Assembly: GCF_002161065.1 (NCBI RefSeq)
Contig: NZ_NFLV01000005.1
Span: 140,682-204,681, forward strand
Direction: 5' to 3'
Length of the DNA: 64,000 nt
DNA from: Eubacterium sp. An11
GTDB taxonomy: Bacteria > Bacillota > Clostridia > Lachnospirales > Lachnospiraceae
The number at the start of each line of letters is the position of its first letter. The stretch's first letter is position 1. The translations under genes and the position numbers were made by a program. This document shows positions 1 through 8,936 of the stretch, piece after piece. The notes under the pieces were generated by a model that saw only the letters and a list, made by a program, of their open reading frames with translations, did no database searches and was not told the origin of the DNA.

Positions 1-729
1 CACATTTTCCAGCTGTTCCGGAGTCACCTTCACGCACATATTGTCACAGCAGTATGTGGTCACTTCTTTGATCGCTTCCGGTTCATTTTCTTTGACTTCT
101 TTCATGGTCTTCGTCAGTTCCGGCATCGGAATCGGAGAAAGCTGGATGCCAAATTTCTCTAAAAGTTCTCCTTCGTTGCACATGGTGGACCAGAAATCAA
201 ATGGTCTTGTGGAAATCTGCAGCACTCTCGTATTTCTGAATGCCTTTACCACGTTACAGACTCTTAAGAACCGGTCGATGCCTTCTGCGAAGCACTCATC
301 CTCCAGGTTGCAGTTCTTCAAATATGTAAACGGAATCCGGAATCTTCGGAGTACTTTTCCTGTGGCAAACAATCCACACTGGCTGTCACGAAGACGCATA
401 CCGTTTTCATCCGGACATTCATCCCTCGGTCCCCAGAGCAGCACCGGCACATCGAGCTTTTTGGCCAGACGGCAGACTTCATATTCTGTACCGAAGTTGC
501 AGTGCGGAACAAAGAGTCCGTCCACATGAGCATGTTTAAACTTCTTGTAAATCTTCTCCATGCCTTCATCATCATAGAGCAGACCTTCCTCATTGATATC
601 ATCGATATCCACGAAATCCACATTCAGTTCTTTCAGTCTCTTTGCGGTCAGTCCGCGGTATTCCACTGCGGCAGGCGCTGAAAAAATCGCTCTTCTTGTC
701 GGCGCAAAACCAAGTACTACCTTATCCAT
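1..729 (-). CDS. L-fucose/L-arabinose isomerase family protein, 3' end cut by window edge
   Basis: The visible 243 codons read as a soluble protein beginning MDKVVLGFAPTRR. Segments such as HFGTEYEVCRLAK, VLLWGPRDE and RDSQCGLFATGKVL are typical of the L-fucose/L-arabinose isomerase-like fold, whose members interconvert aldoses and ketoses or act on related sugars. The C-terminal half, which normally carries the metal ligands, lies outside the window, so the substrate cannot be assigned. I chose the ATG at 729, which sits 9 bases after GGAGG. An alternative ATG at 735 overlaps the stop of the upstream LacI gene (ATGA) but is only 3 bases from GGAGG. Either way translation is coupled to the regulator, which suggests a sugar-utilisation operon continuing to the left. 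Confidence 0.8.
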   Translation of the reverse strand, partial: MDKVVLGFAPTRRAIFSAPAAVEYRGLTAKRLKELNVDFVDIDDINEEGLLYDDEGMEKIYKKFKHAHVDGLFVPHCNFGTEYEVCRLAKKLDVPVLLWGPRDECPDENGMRLRDSQCGLFATGKVLRRFRIPFTYLKNCNLEDECFAEGIDRFLRVCNVVKAFRNTRVLQISTRPFDFWSTMCNEGELLEKFGIQLSPIPMPELTKTMKEVKENEPEAIKEVTTYCCDNMCVKVTPEQLENV

Positions 730-731
730 AA

Positions 732-1760
732 TCATTTACCTCCTTTTTTTACGACGAAGCGTAAATCGGCAACACTGTCCCGTTCCACAAACTCCGTGCA
801 CACCTGTGTTTTTGTATTTATTTTACTGTTTCCATCTTTCATCAATTCAATAAGCCTCCGGACTGCCAGCTGTCCCATTTCATATTTATATACCTTGATG
901 GTGGTCAGCCGGGGCGTCGAAATCTCACAAAATGGCAGATCATCAAATCCGATGACAGAAATATCTTCCGGAACCCGGTAGCCGTACTCTTCAAATGCCT
1001 TGATACACCCCAGAGCAATCATATCATTGTCGGCAAAGAACGCTGTCGGCATCTTCGGTCTTTTCTCCAGATATTCCCGCATATCCTTATAGGCGCCATC
1101 CATGGTGGTGCTCACCGTAAAAATGTATTCGTTATTCAGCGGAATATTATTCTTGGCAAGCGCTCTGCTGTATCCCGCGGATCGGGATGTGAACGCCTTG
1201 ATCCTAAACCTTCCTCTGAGATATCCGATCTCCCGGTGTCCCCGCTTTATCAGGTACTGGACCGCATTCACCGCCGAATCTGCATTGTTGATCAGAACCG
1301 CATTCATCGGAAAATTAGAACTCCAGCAGTCCAGCAGTACAATCGGGCAGTGCCCGTTCATGAAAAGTGGAAATTCGTCATCCAGAAGCTCCGTTCCCAG
1401 AAGGATCACCGCTGTGGATGTGTCATTTAAAATCGCATTTACCTGCTCCTCAAAATCAGGAGCCGTTCTGTCCAGATTACACATGACCATCTCATAGCCG
1501 GAAGCCCTGCACTCATTTTCCACACCTTTCAGCAGTACAGAAAAGAAGGGAGAATCATCAATAATCAGGCCATTTCTCTTATAGATCACAAGCTTGATTT
1601 TGGAAATCTTATTCTCGGAAATATAACCAATCTCTTTTGCGACCTGAAATATGGTGTTGGCAGTTTTACGGTTAACCCCCTTCTTATGATTCAGAGCGTT
1701 GGAAATTGTAGCCGGTGAATAACCTGTTATTTCACTGATCTGTTTGATACTGGCTTTCAT
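732..1760 (-). CDS. LacI family transcriptional regulator
   Basis: This 342-residue protein has an N-terminal LacI helix-turn-helix (residues 1-50, with the hinge pattern YSPATISNALN...VNRKTANTIFQVAKEIGY) followed by a periplasmic-binding-protein-like effector domain (FFSVLLKGVENE, AFFADNDMIALGCIKAFEEYGYRVPEDISVIGFDD). The full LacI length is present. Its stop overlaps the start region of the isomerase-family gene, so the two are co-transcribed and translationally coupled. It probably controls this sugar operon in response to a carbohydrate, which cannot be named from the sequence. A purine-rich GGAGGG site lies just upstream of the ATG. Confidence 0.93.
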   Translation of the reverse strand: MKASIKQISEITGYSPATISNALNHKKGVNRKTANTIFQVAKEIGYISENKISKIKLVIYKRNGLIIDDSPFFSVLLKGVENECRASGYEMVMCNLDRTAPDFEEQVNAILNDTSTAVILLGTELLDDEFPLFMNGHCPIVLLDCWSSNFPMNAVLINNADSAVNAVQYLIKRGHREIGYLRGRFRIKAFTSRSAGYSRALAKNNIPLNNEYIFTVSTTMDGAYKDMREYLEKRPKMPTAFFADNDMIALGCIKAFEEYGYRVPEDISVIGFDDLPFCEISTPRLTTIKVYKYEMGQLAVRRLIELMKDGNSKINTKTQVCTEFVERDSVADLRFVVKKGGK

Positions 1761-2011
1761 TTCTTACCCTCCTTTTTGTACGTTAATTATAAAATTTTTA
1801 CATAATCTTTTCAATTAATTTTTTTCAAAAACGCCATTTCAAAATCAAATCTGTTAAATATTTATATTTTTTCATCTATTTTTTGTGCATATTTACGTGA
1901 AATATCTTGTGATTCCCATGTTTTATTAAAAAACGTCGTTTTTGTCATATAAAATTTTATATAAATATTTTGCAGGCTTCTTTATGTGATTTTTTTATGT
2001 TACGCTTTTGA

Positions 2012-2040
2012 TTGCGATTTTTCAGAAAATTCTGTATAAT
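2012..2040 (+). promoter_or_regulatory. sigma-A type promoter for malQ
   Basis: TTGCGA (2012-2017) and TATAAT (2035-2040) are separated by 17 bases, a near-consensus housekeeping promoter about 78 bases upstream of the malQ ATG. The rest of the 357-base gap (1761-2117) between divergent lacI-type and malQ genes is very AT-rich and holds no recognisable gene. Confidence 0.75.
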
Positions 2041-2117
2041 AAACGGAGCATGTGATATCCAGACCAGCGTTTTCAGAACAGATATCACGGAATATCAGAA
2101 AATAAAAGGAGGAAAGT

Positions 2118-3626
2118 ATGCGTGAGCAATTAGACACGATAAAACATTTATACCGTCTCTCGGGCATATTGGTTCACCCCACTTCTCTTCCCGGGGAATA
2201 TGGCATCGGAGATTTAGGTCCGGAGGCGTACCGTTTTGCAGATTTTCTCAGAGACGCCGGCCAGCATCTCTGGCAAACGCTGCCTCTCGGTCCCACTGGC
2301 GATACAAACTGTCCGTATCAGTGCTATTCATCTTTCGCCGGTCAGCCTCTGCTGATCAGCCCGGAACTTCTCAGGGATGACAGTCTTTTATCCGGGGAAG
2401 ATCTGAGGGACAAACCGGAGTTTCCGGAAGAAAAGGTGGATTATGAGCTGGTAAAAGAATACAAAGACACTTTATTTCACAGAGCTTTCGAACGATTTCA
2501 GGCGGAAGACTTTCCTGAACTGAAAAAAGAATTTGAAGAGTTTTGCCTGAATACAGACTGGCTTCCTGATTATGCTATGTTTATGGCCATCAAAAAGAGT
2601 AAAAATGGCGCGCACTGGCTGAACTGGGAGAAAAAATACAGAAAACCGACCAAATCACAGAAAACAGTGATCGAAAGAGAACTGCATGAGGAGATCACTT
2701 ACGAGAAGTTTCTCCAATGGCTGTTTTTCCGCCAGTGGGAAGCGCTGAAACAATATGCCAACGAACAGGGGATTCTTTTGATCGGCGACATCCCGATCTT
2801 TGTGGCTGGAGACAGCGCCGACGTTTGGGCTCAGCCTAAATTATTCCAGCTGGATAAAGACGGATTTCCGACAGTGGTCGCCGGCGTGCCGCCGGATTAT
2901 TTCAGCGCCACCGGTCAGCTGTGGGGCAATCCTCTCTACGACTGGAAATATCACAAAAAGACCGATTTTGCATGGTGGATGAAACGAATTGAAACACAGC
3001 TGACCATGAGCGATATCGTCCGCATTGACCATTTCCGCGGACTGGAAAGCTACTGGGAAGTTCCCGCCGATGCGGAAAACGCACTGGCCGGTAAATGGGC
3101 GGAAGGTCCCCGGGATGCTTTCTTTGAACAGATTGAACAGATTTTCGGAACTGACTTACCAATTATTGCAGAGGATCTGGGCGTTATCACCGATGAAGTC
3201 CGGGCTCTTCGGGACCGCTATCATCTGCCGGGCATGAAGATTCTGCAGTTTGCTTTCGAGGATGACAACAGCAGCTATCTTCCGTATAACCAGCCGTATA
3301 ACTGTATCTGTTATTCCGGTACCCATGATAACGACACCAGCACCGGCTGGTATGACCACGCGCCGGAACATATCCGGGATAAGGTCCGCCGTTACATGAA
3401 CACAGACGGTTCCCAGATCAGCTGGGATTTCATCCGCACCTGTTTCGGTTCCCCTGCCAGAATCGCCATTGTTCCGGTTCAGGATCTGCTGTGCCAGGGC
3501 AGTGAATACCGCATGAACGTACCAGGTGTTGCCGACGGCAACTGGGCTTACCGGATCAAGGACGGCCTGCTGACCTCCGATATCGCCAAGCGTCTCCGTG
3601 ACATCACCCGACTTTATGGCAGATAG
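2118..3626 (+). CDS. malQ: 4-alpha-glucanotransferase (amylomaltase, GH77)
   Basis: The 502-residue protein matches the usual length of bacterial MalQ. It transfers alpha-1,4-glucan segments between maltodextrins in cytoplasmic glycogen and maltodextrin metabolism. Visible family motifs are the N-terminal HPTSLPGEYGIGDLG, the nucleophile region IVRIDHFRG, the acid/base region PIIAEDLG, and SGTHDNDT near the third catalytic aspartate. An AAAGGAGGAAAGT ribosome site precedes the ATG. The downstream acyltransferase gene starts 9 bases after the stop, so the two are probably one transcript although their pathways differ. Confidence 0.96.
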   Translation: MREQLDTIKHLYRLSGILVHPTSLPGEYGIGDLGPEAYRFADFLRDAGQHLWQTLPLGPTGDTNCPYQCYSSFAGQPLLISPELLRDDSLLSGEDLRDKPEFPEEKVDYELVKEYKDTLFHRAFERFQAEDFPELKKEFEEFCLNTDWLPDYAMFMAIKKSKNGAHWLNWEKKYRKPTKSQKTVIERELHEEITYEKFLQWLFFRQWEALKQYANEQGILLIGDIPIFVAGDSADVWAQPKLFQLDKDGFPTVVAGVPPDYFSATGQLWGNPLYDWKYHKKTDFAWWMKRIETQLTMSDIVRIDHFRGLESYWEVPADAENALAGKWAEGPRDAFFEQIEQIFGTDLPIIAEDLGVITDEVRALRDRYHLPGMKILQFAFEDDNSSYLPYNQPYNCICYSGTHDNDTSTGWYDHAPEHIRDKVRRYMNTDGSQISWDFIRTCFGSPARIAIVPVQDLLCQGSEYRMNVPGVADGNWAYRIKDGLLTSDIAKRLRDITRLYGR

Positions 3627-3635
3627 GAGAATATT

Positions 3636-4382
3636 ATGAATTTACGGGCATTTTGCATTTTAGTTTATGTAATCTATTATATTATCGTGACCACTCCGCA
3701 AAGACGACGTCTGCGGGAGATGGCAGAGACGGACCCGGCGGAAAGCTCCCGCCTCTCTCATCTGTCGGTAAAAAAGGCCTTCCGCATGATCCTTCGGATT
3801 GCCGGAGTGAAGATTGAAGTGAGTGGACTGGACAATATTCCTGACGAGGCCTGTCTGTATGTGGGAAACCACAACAGTTATTTTGATATCCTCGTCACGG
3901 AAACTGTCATTCCTTCAGGTACAGGCTTCGTCTCCAAGGACAGCCTGCAGAAGATTCCGGGACTGTCCTCCTGGATGAATCTTATTCATTGTCTGTTTTT
4001 AAACAGAACCGATGTCCGGGAAGGTCTGAAAATGATCCTGACCGGCGCCGATTATCTGAAAGAGGGATATTCCATGTTTATTTTCCCGGAAGGCACCCGA
4101 AGCCGGGACGGACATATCGGCGAATTCAAGGGCGGAAGCCTGAAAATGGCACAGAAAGCCGGCGCTCCCATTGTTCCGGTTGCCATTTCCGGTTCCAGTA
4201 AAATATTTGAAAAAAACGAGGGGCTCCGTGTGACCCCCGGCCATGTCAAGGTTTCCTTCGGAACTCCGTTCAAGTTCTCAGATCTGACAAAGGAGCAGAA
4301 GAAAACCATCAGTGATCATACAAGAGCAGCAATCCAGGTTATGCTGGATCATCACTCAGAAAATATCTGGGCAGATGACTAA
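3636..4382 (+). CDS. plsC: 1-acyl-sn-glycerol-3-phosphate acyltransferase
   Basis: This 248-residue PlsC-type acyltransferase makes phosphatidic acid at the membrane from lysophosphatidate and an acyl donor. Visible hallmarks are the HX4D catalytic motif (NHNSYFD, about residue 78), FPEGTRSRDG (about residue 151) and the VPVAISGS block. A hydrophobic N-terminal segment (about residues 4-20) would anchor it to the membrane. It lies directly behind malQ with only 9 bases between, so it probably shares that mRNA. Confidence 0.95.
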   Translation: MNLRAFCILVYVIYYIIVTTPQRRRLREMAETDPAESSRLSHLSVKKAFRMILRIAGVKIEVSGLDNIPDEACLYVGNHNSYFDILVTETVIPSGTGFVSKDSLQKIPGLSSWMNLIHCLFLNRTDVREGLKMILTGADYLKEGYSMFIFPEGTRSRDGHIGEFKGGSLKMAQKAGAPIVPVAISGSSKIFEKNEGLRVTPGHVKVSFGTPFKFSDLTKEQKKTISDHTRAAIQVMLDHHSENIWADD

Positions 4383-4414
4383 GAAGATTCATGCTAATTT
4401 TTTCAGGATTGTTC

Positions 4415-4443
4415 TTTTCATAATGAAAAAAAAATGTTACAAT
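4415..4443 (+). promoter_or_regulatory. possible promoter for the 172-aa membrane protein gene
   Basis: TTTTCA (4415-4420) and TACAAT (4438-4443) are 17 bases apart in the gap after plsC, about 80 bases before the next start codon. The -35 element is only a moderate match. Confidence 0.4.
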
Positions 4444-4524
4444 ATCTGTTTGTAATGATGAACTGCCCAGGCTGACGGATCCGCTTCCGCCGGTTTGGAC
4501 GTATATAACTTAGGAGGATGAGAC

Positions 4525-5043
4525 ATGAATGTGAATCCATGGATTATTACGGCTGTCATTCTGGTCATCGCCATCGCCGTTCTCGCATTCCTTTATTACA
4601 AAGGCTCCAAAATGCAAAAACAGCAGGCAGAGCAGAAAACCAAACTTTTTGAGGCAGCACAGCAGGCTACCATTCTTGTAATTGACAAAAAAAGAATGCC
4701 TCTGATTGATTCCGGACTCCCGCAGGCCGTTCTCGACCAGACTCCGAAGAGAGCTCGCCGGGCGAAGGTTCCTGTGGTCAAGGCAAAGATCGGGCCCCGG
4801 GTTATGTCCCTCATTGCCGACGAGGACGTATATGATCTGATTCCTGTGAAAGCAGAAGTCAAAGCTATGATCAGCGGCATCTATATCACCAGCATCAATA
4901 ACTTCCGCAAGGCTCCGGTGCCTGCTCCGGAAAAGAAAGGCTTCATCGCCAAGATCCGCAGGAACGCCGACAAGGCGCAGGAAAATATTGACGCTGCCAA
5001 GGCAAAACAGGAAAAGGCCAAAAAAGACCGAAAGAAAAAATAA
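4525..5043 (+). CDS. hypothetical single-pass membrane protein with basic C-terminus
   Basis: I do not recognise a named family. The 172-residue protein starts with one strong transmembrane helix (residues about 6-25, TAVILVIAIAVLAFLYY). A soluble region follows that is rich in Val, Ile and Lys, and the protein ends in a highly charged Ala/Lys/Glu/Gln tail (residues about 145-172) likely to be helical. A GGAGGATGAGAC site supports the ATG. It is followed by a strong bidirectional terminator, so it forms the end of the rightward transcription block. Confidence 0.75.
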   Translation: MNVNPWIITAVILVIAIAVLAFLYYKGSKMQKQQAEQKTKLFEAAQQATILVIDKKRMPLIDSGLPQAVLDQTPKRARRAKVPVVKAKIGPRVMSLIADEDVYDLIPVKAEVKAMISGIYITSINNFRKAPVPAPEKKGFIAKIRRNADKAQENIDAAKAKQEKAKKDRKKK

Positions 5044-5084
5044 AGACGGCGCTCTGACCGGAAAGATCCGCCGTTACACAAAAA

Positions 5085-5138
5085 CCCCGTATTATCTCCG
5101 CTTTTCATAAAAAGCTTTGATAATACGGGGTATTTTTT
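5085..5138. terminator. bidirectional intrinsic terminator
   Basis: A perfect 12-bp inverted repeat (CCCCGTATTATC at 5085-5096, GATAATACGGGG at 5119-5130) is flanked by AAAA on the left and a T-rich run on the right. It separates the rightward membrane protein gene from the leftward DUF1934 gene, and the T-run overlaps the DUF1934 stop codon. Confidence 0.9.
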
Positions 5139-5574
5139 ATTCCTCGGGCAGGGGCCGTACTTCCACCGTCAGATGGTACTCAGACACCAGCATCCCGGAC
5201 ATATAAAACGCATACTCCAGAGTGAGCCTGAACAGATCGTCCTTTGCATGTATCTTCACTCTCTTGGTATCGGATACCATCTCCATCGGTCCCGCCGGCG
5301 ACTGATACACACAGGCTTCCGAATGTCCTTCCCGAAACCGCAGCAGCGAATCTCCTCCACCACTCTTTTTCAATTCCACCACATCCGGCGAGATTGTCAG
5401 ACGGTTCCTGAACGTCTGTCCTTCCTCCGTGGTCTCTGAATAAAAAATATAATGCTTTCCATTTTTTGTAAAATAATCAGCGAAAGTGACGATCTCCGAC
5501 GTCTCTTCCTGACCAAATCCCCGCTGCACGCCTCTGACCGTCAGGTGCAGCTTCTTTTTCTTATCGTTTGCCAT
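5137..5574 (-). CDS. DUF1934 domain protein (YwiB-like, calycin fold)
   Basis: This 145-residue protein matches the DUF1934/YwiB family of small beta-barrel cytoplasmic proteins. The family-like pattern includes LHLTVRGVQ, then an IVTFADYF...HYIFYSETTEEG segment, a TISPDVVELKKSGGGDSLLRF block and a C-terminal LTLEYAF..MLVSEYHLTVEVRP strand pair. Function is unknown. It follows ddl with an 11-base gap, so it is the last gene of that transcript. Confidence 0.85.
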   Translation of the reverse strand: MANDKKKKLHLTVRGVQRGFGQEETSEIVTFADYFTKNGKHYIFYSETTEEGQTFRNRLTISPDVVELKKSGGGDSLLRFREGHSEACVYQSPAGPMEMVSDTKRVKIHAKDDLFRLTLEYAFYMSGMLVSEYHLTVEVRPLPEE

Positions 5575-5585
5575 GCTCTATCCTT

Positions 5586-6647
5586 CTATCCCTCATAGCG
5601 GACCATTGCCAGATCAATTAATTTCTGCACCAGTGCTTTCTTGTCAAGTCCTCTTGCTTCCCAGAGCATCGGGTACATGCTGATGGCTGTAAAGCCCGGC
5701 AGGGTGTTGATCTCATTGAACACCACTTCGTTGGTGTCCTCTTTTAAGAAGAAATCCACTCTGGATAAGCCATAACAATCCAGAGCCTTAAAAATCGCCT
5801 CGGCATCTCTGCGGATCTCCTCCGCCTTACCTTCCGGCAATTCCGGATCCACAACGGTCTTTGACTCGGCATTATTATACTTGGCCTCGTAAGTATAGAA
5901 GGTGTCCGCCGCCAGAATCTCACCCACGCCGGAAGCCTTGGCGTCCGCGCCGCCCAGCACCGCGCACTCCAGTTCTCTTCCCACGATATTCTCTTCCACA
6001 AGGATCTTTGTATCATGCTTCGCCGCCAGCTCCAATGCGGCAATCAGCTCTTCCCGGCACTCTGCCTTTCCCACTCCCTGGGAAGATCCCGCCTTGGACG
6101 GCTTCACAAACACCGGATACGGAAGACTTTTTTCCACTCTGGAAACCACGGCATCCATCTCTTTTAATTCTGAACGGTGTACGCCCACAAACTTCGCCTG
6201 GCGAATACCGATCGAATCCACGATGATCTTCGTGTAGAACTTATCCATGGAGCAGGCTGACGCCAGCACGCCGCAGCCCACATATGGGATCTGCGCCAGT
6301 TCCAGCAGTCCCTGCAGGGTGCCGTCCTCCCCGTTCATTCCGTGAAGCACCGGAAATACCACATCCACATGAAGTCTTTCCACCTTGTCTCCCTGGATCA
6401 GACACAGTTCATTCCTGCCGGTCTCCGGTGAGATCATTGCCTGTGTATGCCCCTTCACCCAGGAGCCGTCTCTGATCTTATCCACAGACTCCACCAGCTT
6501 CCACTGGCCTTCTTTCGTGATGCCAACCATGATCACGTTATAAATATCTGTATTAATATTCTCAATCACTGTAGCGGCAGACATGAGGGACACCTCATGT
6601 TCCGAAGATCTGCCTCCCATAACCACAACGATGTTTTTCTCCGCCAT
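5586..6647 (-). CDS. ddl: D-alanine--D-alanine ligase
   Basis: This ATP-grasp ligase makes D-Ala-D-Ala for peptidoglycan precursors in the cytoplasm. Motifs include VMGGRSSEHEVSL at the N-terminus, FPVLHGMNGEDGTLQG, PVFVKPSKAGSSQGVGK, and the metal-site region FNEINTLPGFT near the C-terminus. I set the start at the ATG at 6647 (MAEKNIVVV, 353 residues), 8 bases after AAAGGA. An open frame continues 26 codons upstream but the extra residues do not fit the family. Confidence 0.95.
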   Translation of the reverse strand: MAEKNIVVVMGGRSSEHEVSLMSAATVIENINTDIYNVIMVGITKEGQWKLVESVDKIRDGSWVKGHTQAMISPETGRNELCLIQGDKVERLHVDVVFPVLHGMNGEDGTLQGLLELAQIPYVGCGVLASACSMDKFYTKIIVDSIGIRQAKFVGVHRSELKEMDAVVSRVEKSLPYPVFVKPSKAGSSQGVGKAECREELIAALELAAKHDTKILVEENIVGRELECAVLGGADAKASGVGEILAADTFYTYEAKYNNAESKTVVDPELPEGKAEEIRRDAEAIFKALDCYGLSRVDFFLKEDTNEVVFNEINTLPGFTAISMYPMLWEARGLDKKALVQKLIDLAMVRYEG

Positions 6648-6900
6648 TTCTTTCATTCCTTTCCTGTATTGCCCGGGCAGCCCCGGGATACAAACCTGCT
6701 GTTCTCCGCAGGCACTCACCGGCACAAAACCCCTTTTATTATATTATCTTTTTCTTGTTCTGCAATACTATATCATATTCTTATGCATTTGAACACTTTA
6801 CATTATTCTTTCTCTTTTCGTATCTGAGAAATTTCAGAAAGGAACATCCCCACCGGGAAGGCTTTTCGCTTGATCATGGACATCCCGGCTGTCTGCGGTG

Positions 6901-6942
6901 AAAAAGAAAAAAGCCAAAGATTCCGGATTCATCCGGTCTCTT
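6901..6942 (-). terminator. intrinsic terminator of the 66-aa secreted protein gene
   Basis: Read on the minus strand, a short hairpin with CCGGAT/ATCCGG core and AAGA/TCTT outer pairs (6917-6942) is followed by GGCTTTTTTCTTTTT. It lies 28 bases past the stop of the small gene. The remainder of the 323-base gap 6648-6970 is the ddl upstream region and shows no gene. Confidence 0.6.
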
Positions 6943-6970
6943 CAGCTTCCCGATTCACAGTGCGCGTATC

Positions 6971-7171
6971 CTACAGCGGCACTTCCTCGTCCATCACGAT
7001 GTCGATATTTCCGTCTTCCGGTCCCTGCTCATCCCAGTAGGTCTCAAAAAACTTGTCAAAAATACTTGCTGTCGCTGTGGCCTTCACTCCTGTAGCTGCC
7101 ACAGTACCCCCGATGATACCCAATGCCATTACCAGACAAATTGCAGGCGCCATTAATTTTTTACGTAACAT
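6971..7171 (-). CDS. small secreted or membrane-anchored hypothetical protein
   Basis: I do not recognise this 66-residue protein. It has a basic start (MLRKKLM), a hydrophobic stretch (residues about 8-30, rich in Ala, Gly and Val) ending in TATA/SIF residues compatible with signal peptidase cleavage, and an acidic tail (DEQGPEDGNIDIVMDEEVPL). A GGGAG site lies 8 bases before the ATG and a terminator follows, which supports a real monocistronic gene. Confidence 0.55.
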   Translation of the reverse strand: MLRKKLMAPAICLVMALGIIGGTVAATGVKATATASIFDKFFETYWDEQGPEDGNIDIVMDEEVPL

Positions 7172-7390
7172 TTTTCAACTCTCCCTTCCGGATCAGAATA
7201 TCCGCTGTCCGGCATAAAACCATCCCTGGCTTCCTCCCGTACTCTGTTCTTCTGAATCACAGATATCCCTCTTCCTGAACCCTTATATGTGTCTTCTCAA
7301 AATCATTATCAACTGCAAATTGTAACAGATTCTGAGTTTGTTTGATAATAAAAATACTAGCACAGCCAACCTGCTCTGTCAATAAATCCC

Positions 7391-7446
7391 ATTACATTTT
7401 CCGATTTTTATCAAATTTTTACACCCTTTTAACATGAAAATGTAAT
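7391..7446. repeat. 11-bp inverted repeat downstream of pilT
   Basis: ATTACATTTTC (7391-7401) and GAAAATGTAAT (7436-7446) are perfect inverted copies separated by 34 AT-rich bases. It lies just beyond the pilT stop and could be a weak terminator or a protein site. The rest of the 277-base gap 7172-7448 is AT-rich and holds no gene I can see. Confidence 0.4.
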
Positions 7447-7448
7447 AT

Positions 7449-8507
7449 CTAACCGAGCTTTTTCTTAAGCATTCCCGGATTCATCGCATTGGCCAGGGCC
7501 GTCTCCTTGTCTATCTTTCCCTCCGCACACAATTTTGCCAGATAATGATCCAGGGAAAACAGGCTGTCCGCAACGGAAGAATAGATCATTCCATCAATCT
7601 GGTGGACCTTACCGTCCCGAATCATATTTTTGATAGCTGTGTTCACCGTCATCAGCTCAAAAGCCGGAACCCGTCTGCCGCCGGCTCCGCCCACCAGCTG
7701 CTGGGACACCACCGCATTGAGTACAGAAGCCAGCTGCACAGTGATCTGTCTCTGCTGATTTGGAGGAAAAACATCAATAATACGATCTACCGCATTGGCT
7801 GCTCCCACTGTGTGAAGCGTGGAAAATACCAGATGTCCGGTCTCCGCCGCCGTCATGGCGATCTGAATGGTCTCATAATCCCGCATCTCCCCCAGAAGAA
7901 TCACATCGGGACTCTGCCGCAGCGCCGCCCGCAGTGCAGTTTGATAACTTTCCGTGTCGGAACTGACCTCCCGCTGACTTACAATGCTTTTCTTGTGCCG
8001 GTGCAGAAATTCCAGCGGATCTTCCAGTGTGATAATATGGCTCTCTCTGGTACTGTTGATTCTGTCGATAAGACACGCCAGAGTGGTGGACTTGCCGCTT
8101 CCGGCCGGCCCTGTCACCAGCACCAGCCCCTTTCTGTACTCTGCCAGATTGAGAATGGAATCCGGAATCTCCAGTTCTCCCGGATCCGGAAGCTGAAAGG
8201 CGATGAGTCGGATCACCGCCGCCAGAGATCCTCTCTGCTTATAAATACTGGCACGGAACCGGGCCAGGTTGGCAATGGAAAAAGAAAAATCATCGTCTCC
8301 CTTTTCTTCCATTTTCTCTATACTATGATTGGGCACAAGGGCATAAATATCCCGGATCAGCCGTTCCGTTTCCTCCGGCATGACTCTTTCCTCACTCATA
8401 TGTACCATCTTTCCATTGACTTTGCAGGTCAGCGGAAGTCCGGCAACGATAAATAAATCCGACGCCCCCTGCGCCACCGCCTTTTCCAGATACTCCCGTA
8501 ATTCCAC
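7449..8507 (-). CDS. pilT: type IV pilus retraction ATPase PilT-like
   Basis: This 352-residue hexameric ATPase family member has the PilT N-terminal domain (LREYLEKAVAQGASDLFIVAG), Walker A GPAGSGKST, a Walker B region LLGEMRD, the His box TGHLVFSTLHT, and an AIRNLIRE-like motif (AIKNMIRDGK) typical of PilT rather than PilB. It would act on the cytoplasmic face to depolymerise or drive pili. It is the last gene of a six-gene leftward cluster. No PilB-type ATPase occurs in the window, so here it may be the only motor near these pilins. Confidence 0.9.
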   Translation of the reverse strand: MELREYLEKAVAQGASDLFIVAGLPLTCKVNGKMVHMSEERVMPEETERLIRDIYALVPNHSIEKMEEKGDDDFSFSIANLARFRASIYKQRGSLAAVIRLIAFQLPDPGELEIPDSILNLAEYRKGLVLVTGPAGSGKSTTLACLIDRINSTRESHIITLEDPLEFLHRHKKSIVSQREVSSDTESYQTALRAALRQSPDVILLGEMRDYETIQIAMTAAETGHLVFSTLHTVGAANAVDRIIDVFPPNQQRQITVQLASVLNAVVSQQLVGGAGGRRVPAFELMTVNTAIKNMIRDGKVHQIDGMIYSSVADSLFSLDHYLAKLCAEGKIDKETALANAMNPGMLKKKLG

Positions 8508-8531
8508 GATATCTTCTCCCTCTCTTTCCTG

Positions 8532-8936
8532 TCATTCTCCCTGATATACATCCAGAGACCGGTCTGCCTCCCATTCGTCGGAAGAACGGAGCTGCCACCG
8601 GGTCACATCAAAACCCTTCTCTCCGTCCACCTCCGTCAGCACCACAGAAACAGTGAGCATCTGGCCATCGGCCACTTCTTCCTCAAAAGAAAACTGCGTA
8701 CCCGCCGCCAGATCCTGCTCCTCTGCCTCCTGCATACGGTCCGCGATCTGCTCCTGTATCCGGTCTGCCGCCGCATAGTAGGCCGTCGTGTGATCCGCCG
8801 CCTTCTGGGACAGCCGCTTGTCCGCCACCGCATTTTCCAGTGCCAGTACAGAAAATGTCAGAAGCGCCAGTGTCATAAAAACCAGAATCAGCAGTGATAT
8901 ACCCACATTCATCACCGGCATTCCCTTTTTTCTCAT
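8532..8936 (-). CDS. PilX-like pilus assembly protein with single N-terminal helix
   Basis: This 134-residue protein has a short basic start (MRKKGMPVMN) and one long hydrophobic helix (about residues 10-33) followed by a coiled, charged domain. The layout resembles minor pilins of the PilX/GspK type or the small helpers found in Firmicute type IV pilus operons. A classic prepilin cleavage site (G followed by F/LxxxE) is not clear. Its start overlaps the stop of the preceding gene by ATGA, which shows tight coupling. Confidence 0.65.
   Translation of the reverse strand: MRKKGMPVMNVGISLLILVFMTLALLTFSVLALENAVADKRLSQKAADHTTAYYAAADRIQEQIADRMQEAEEQDLAAGTQFSFEEEVADGQMLTVSVVLTEVDGEKGFDVTRWQLRSSDEWEADRSLDVYQGE

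Noticed and set aside
1761..2117. long AT-rich gap between divergent genes as a possible replication or attachment site
   Set aside because: No iterated DnaA boxes, integrase gene or direct repeats were visible; it looks like a normal divergent promoter region.
7545..8456. 303-codon plus-strand open frame over pilT
   Set aside because: The opposite strand encodes PilT with all ATPase motifs; the long antisense frame follows from codon bias.
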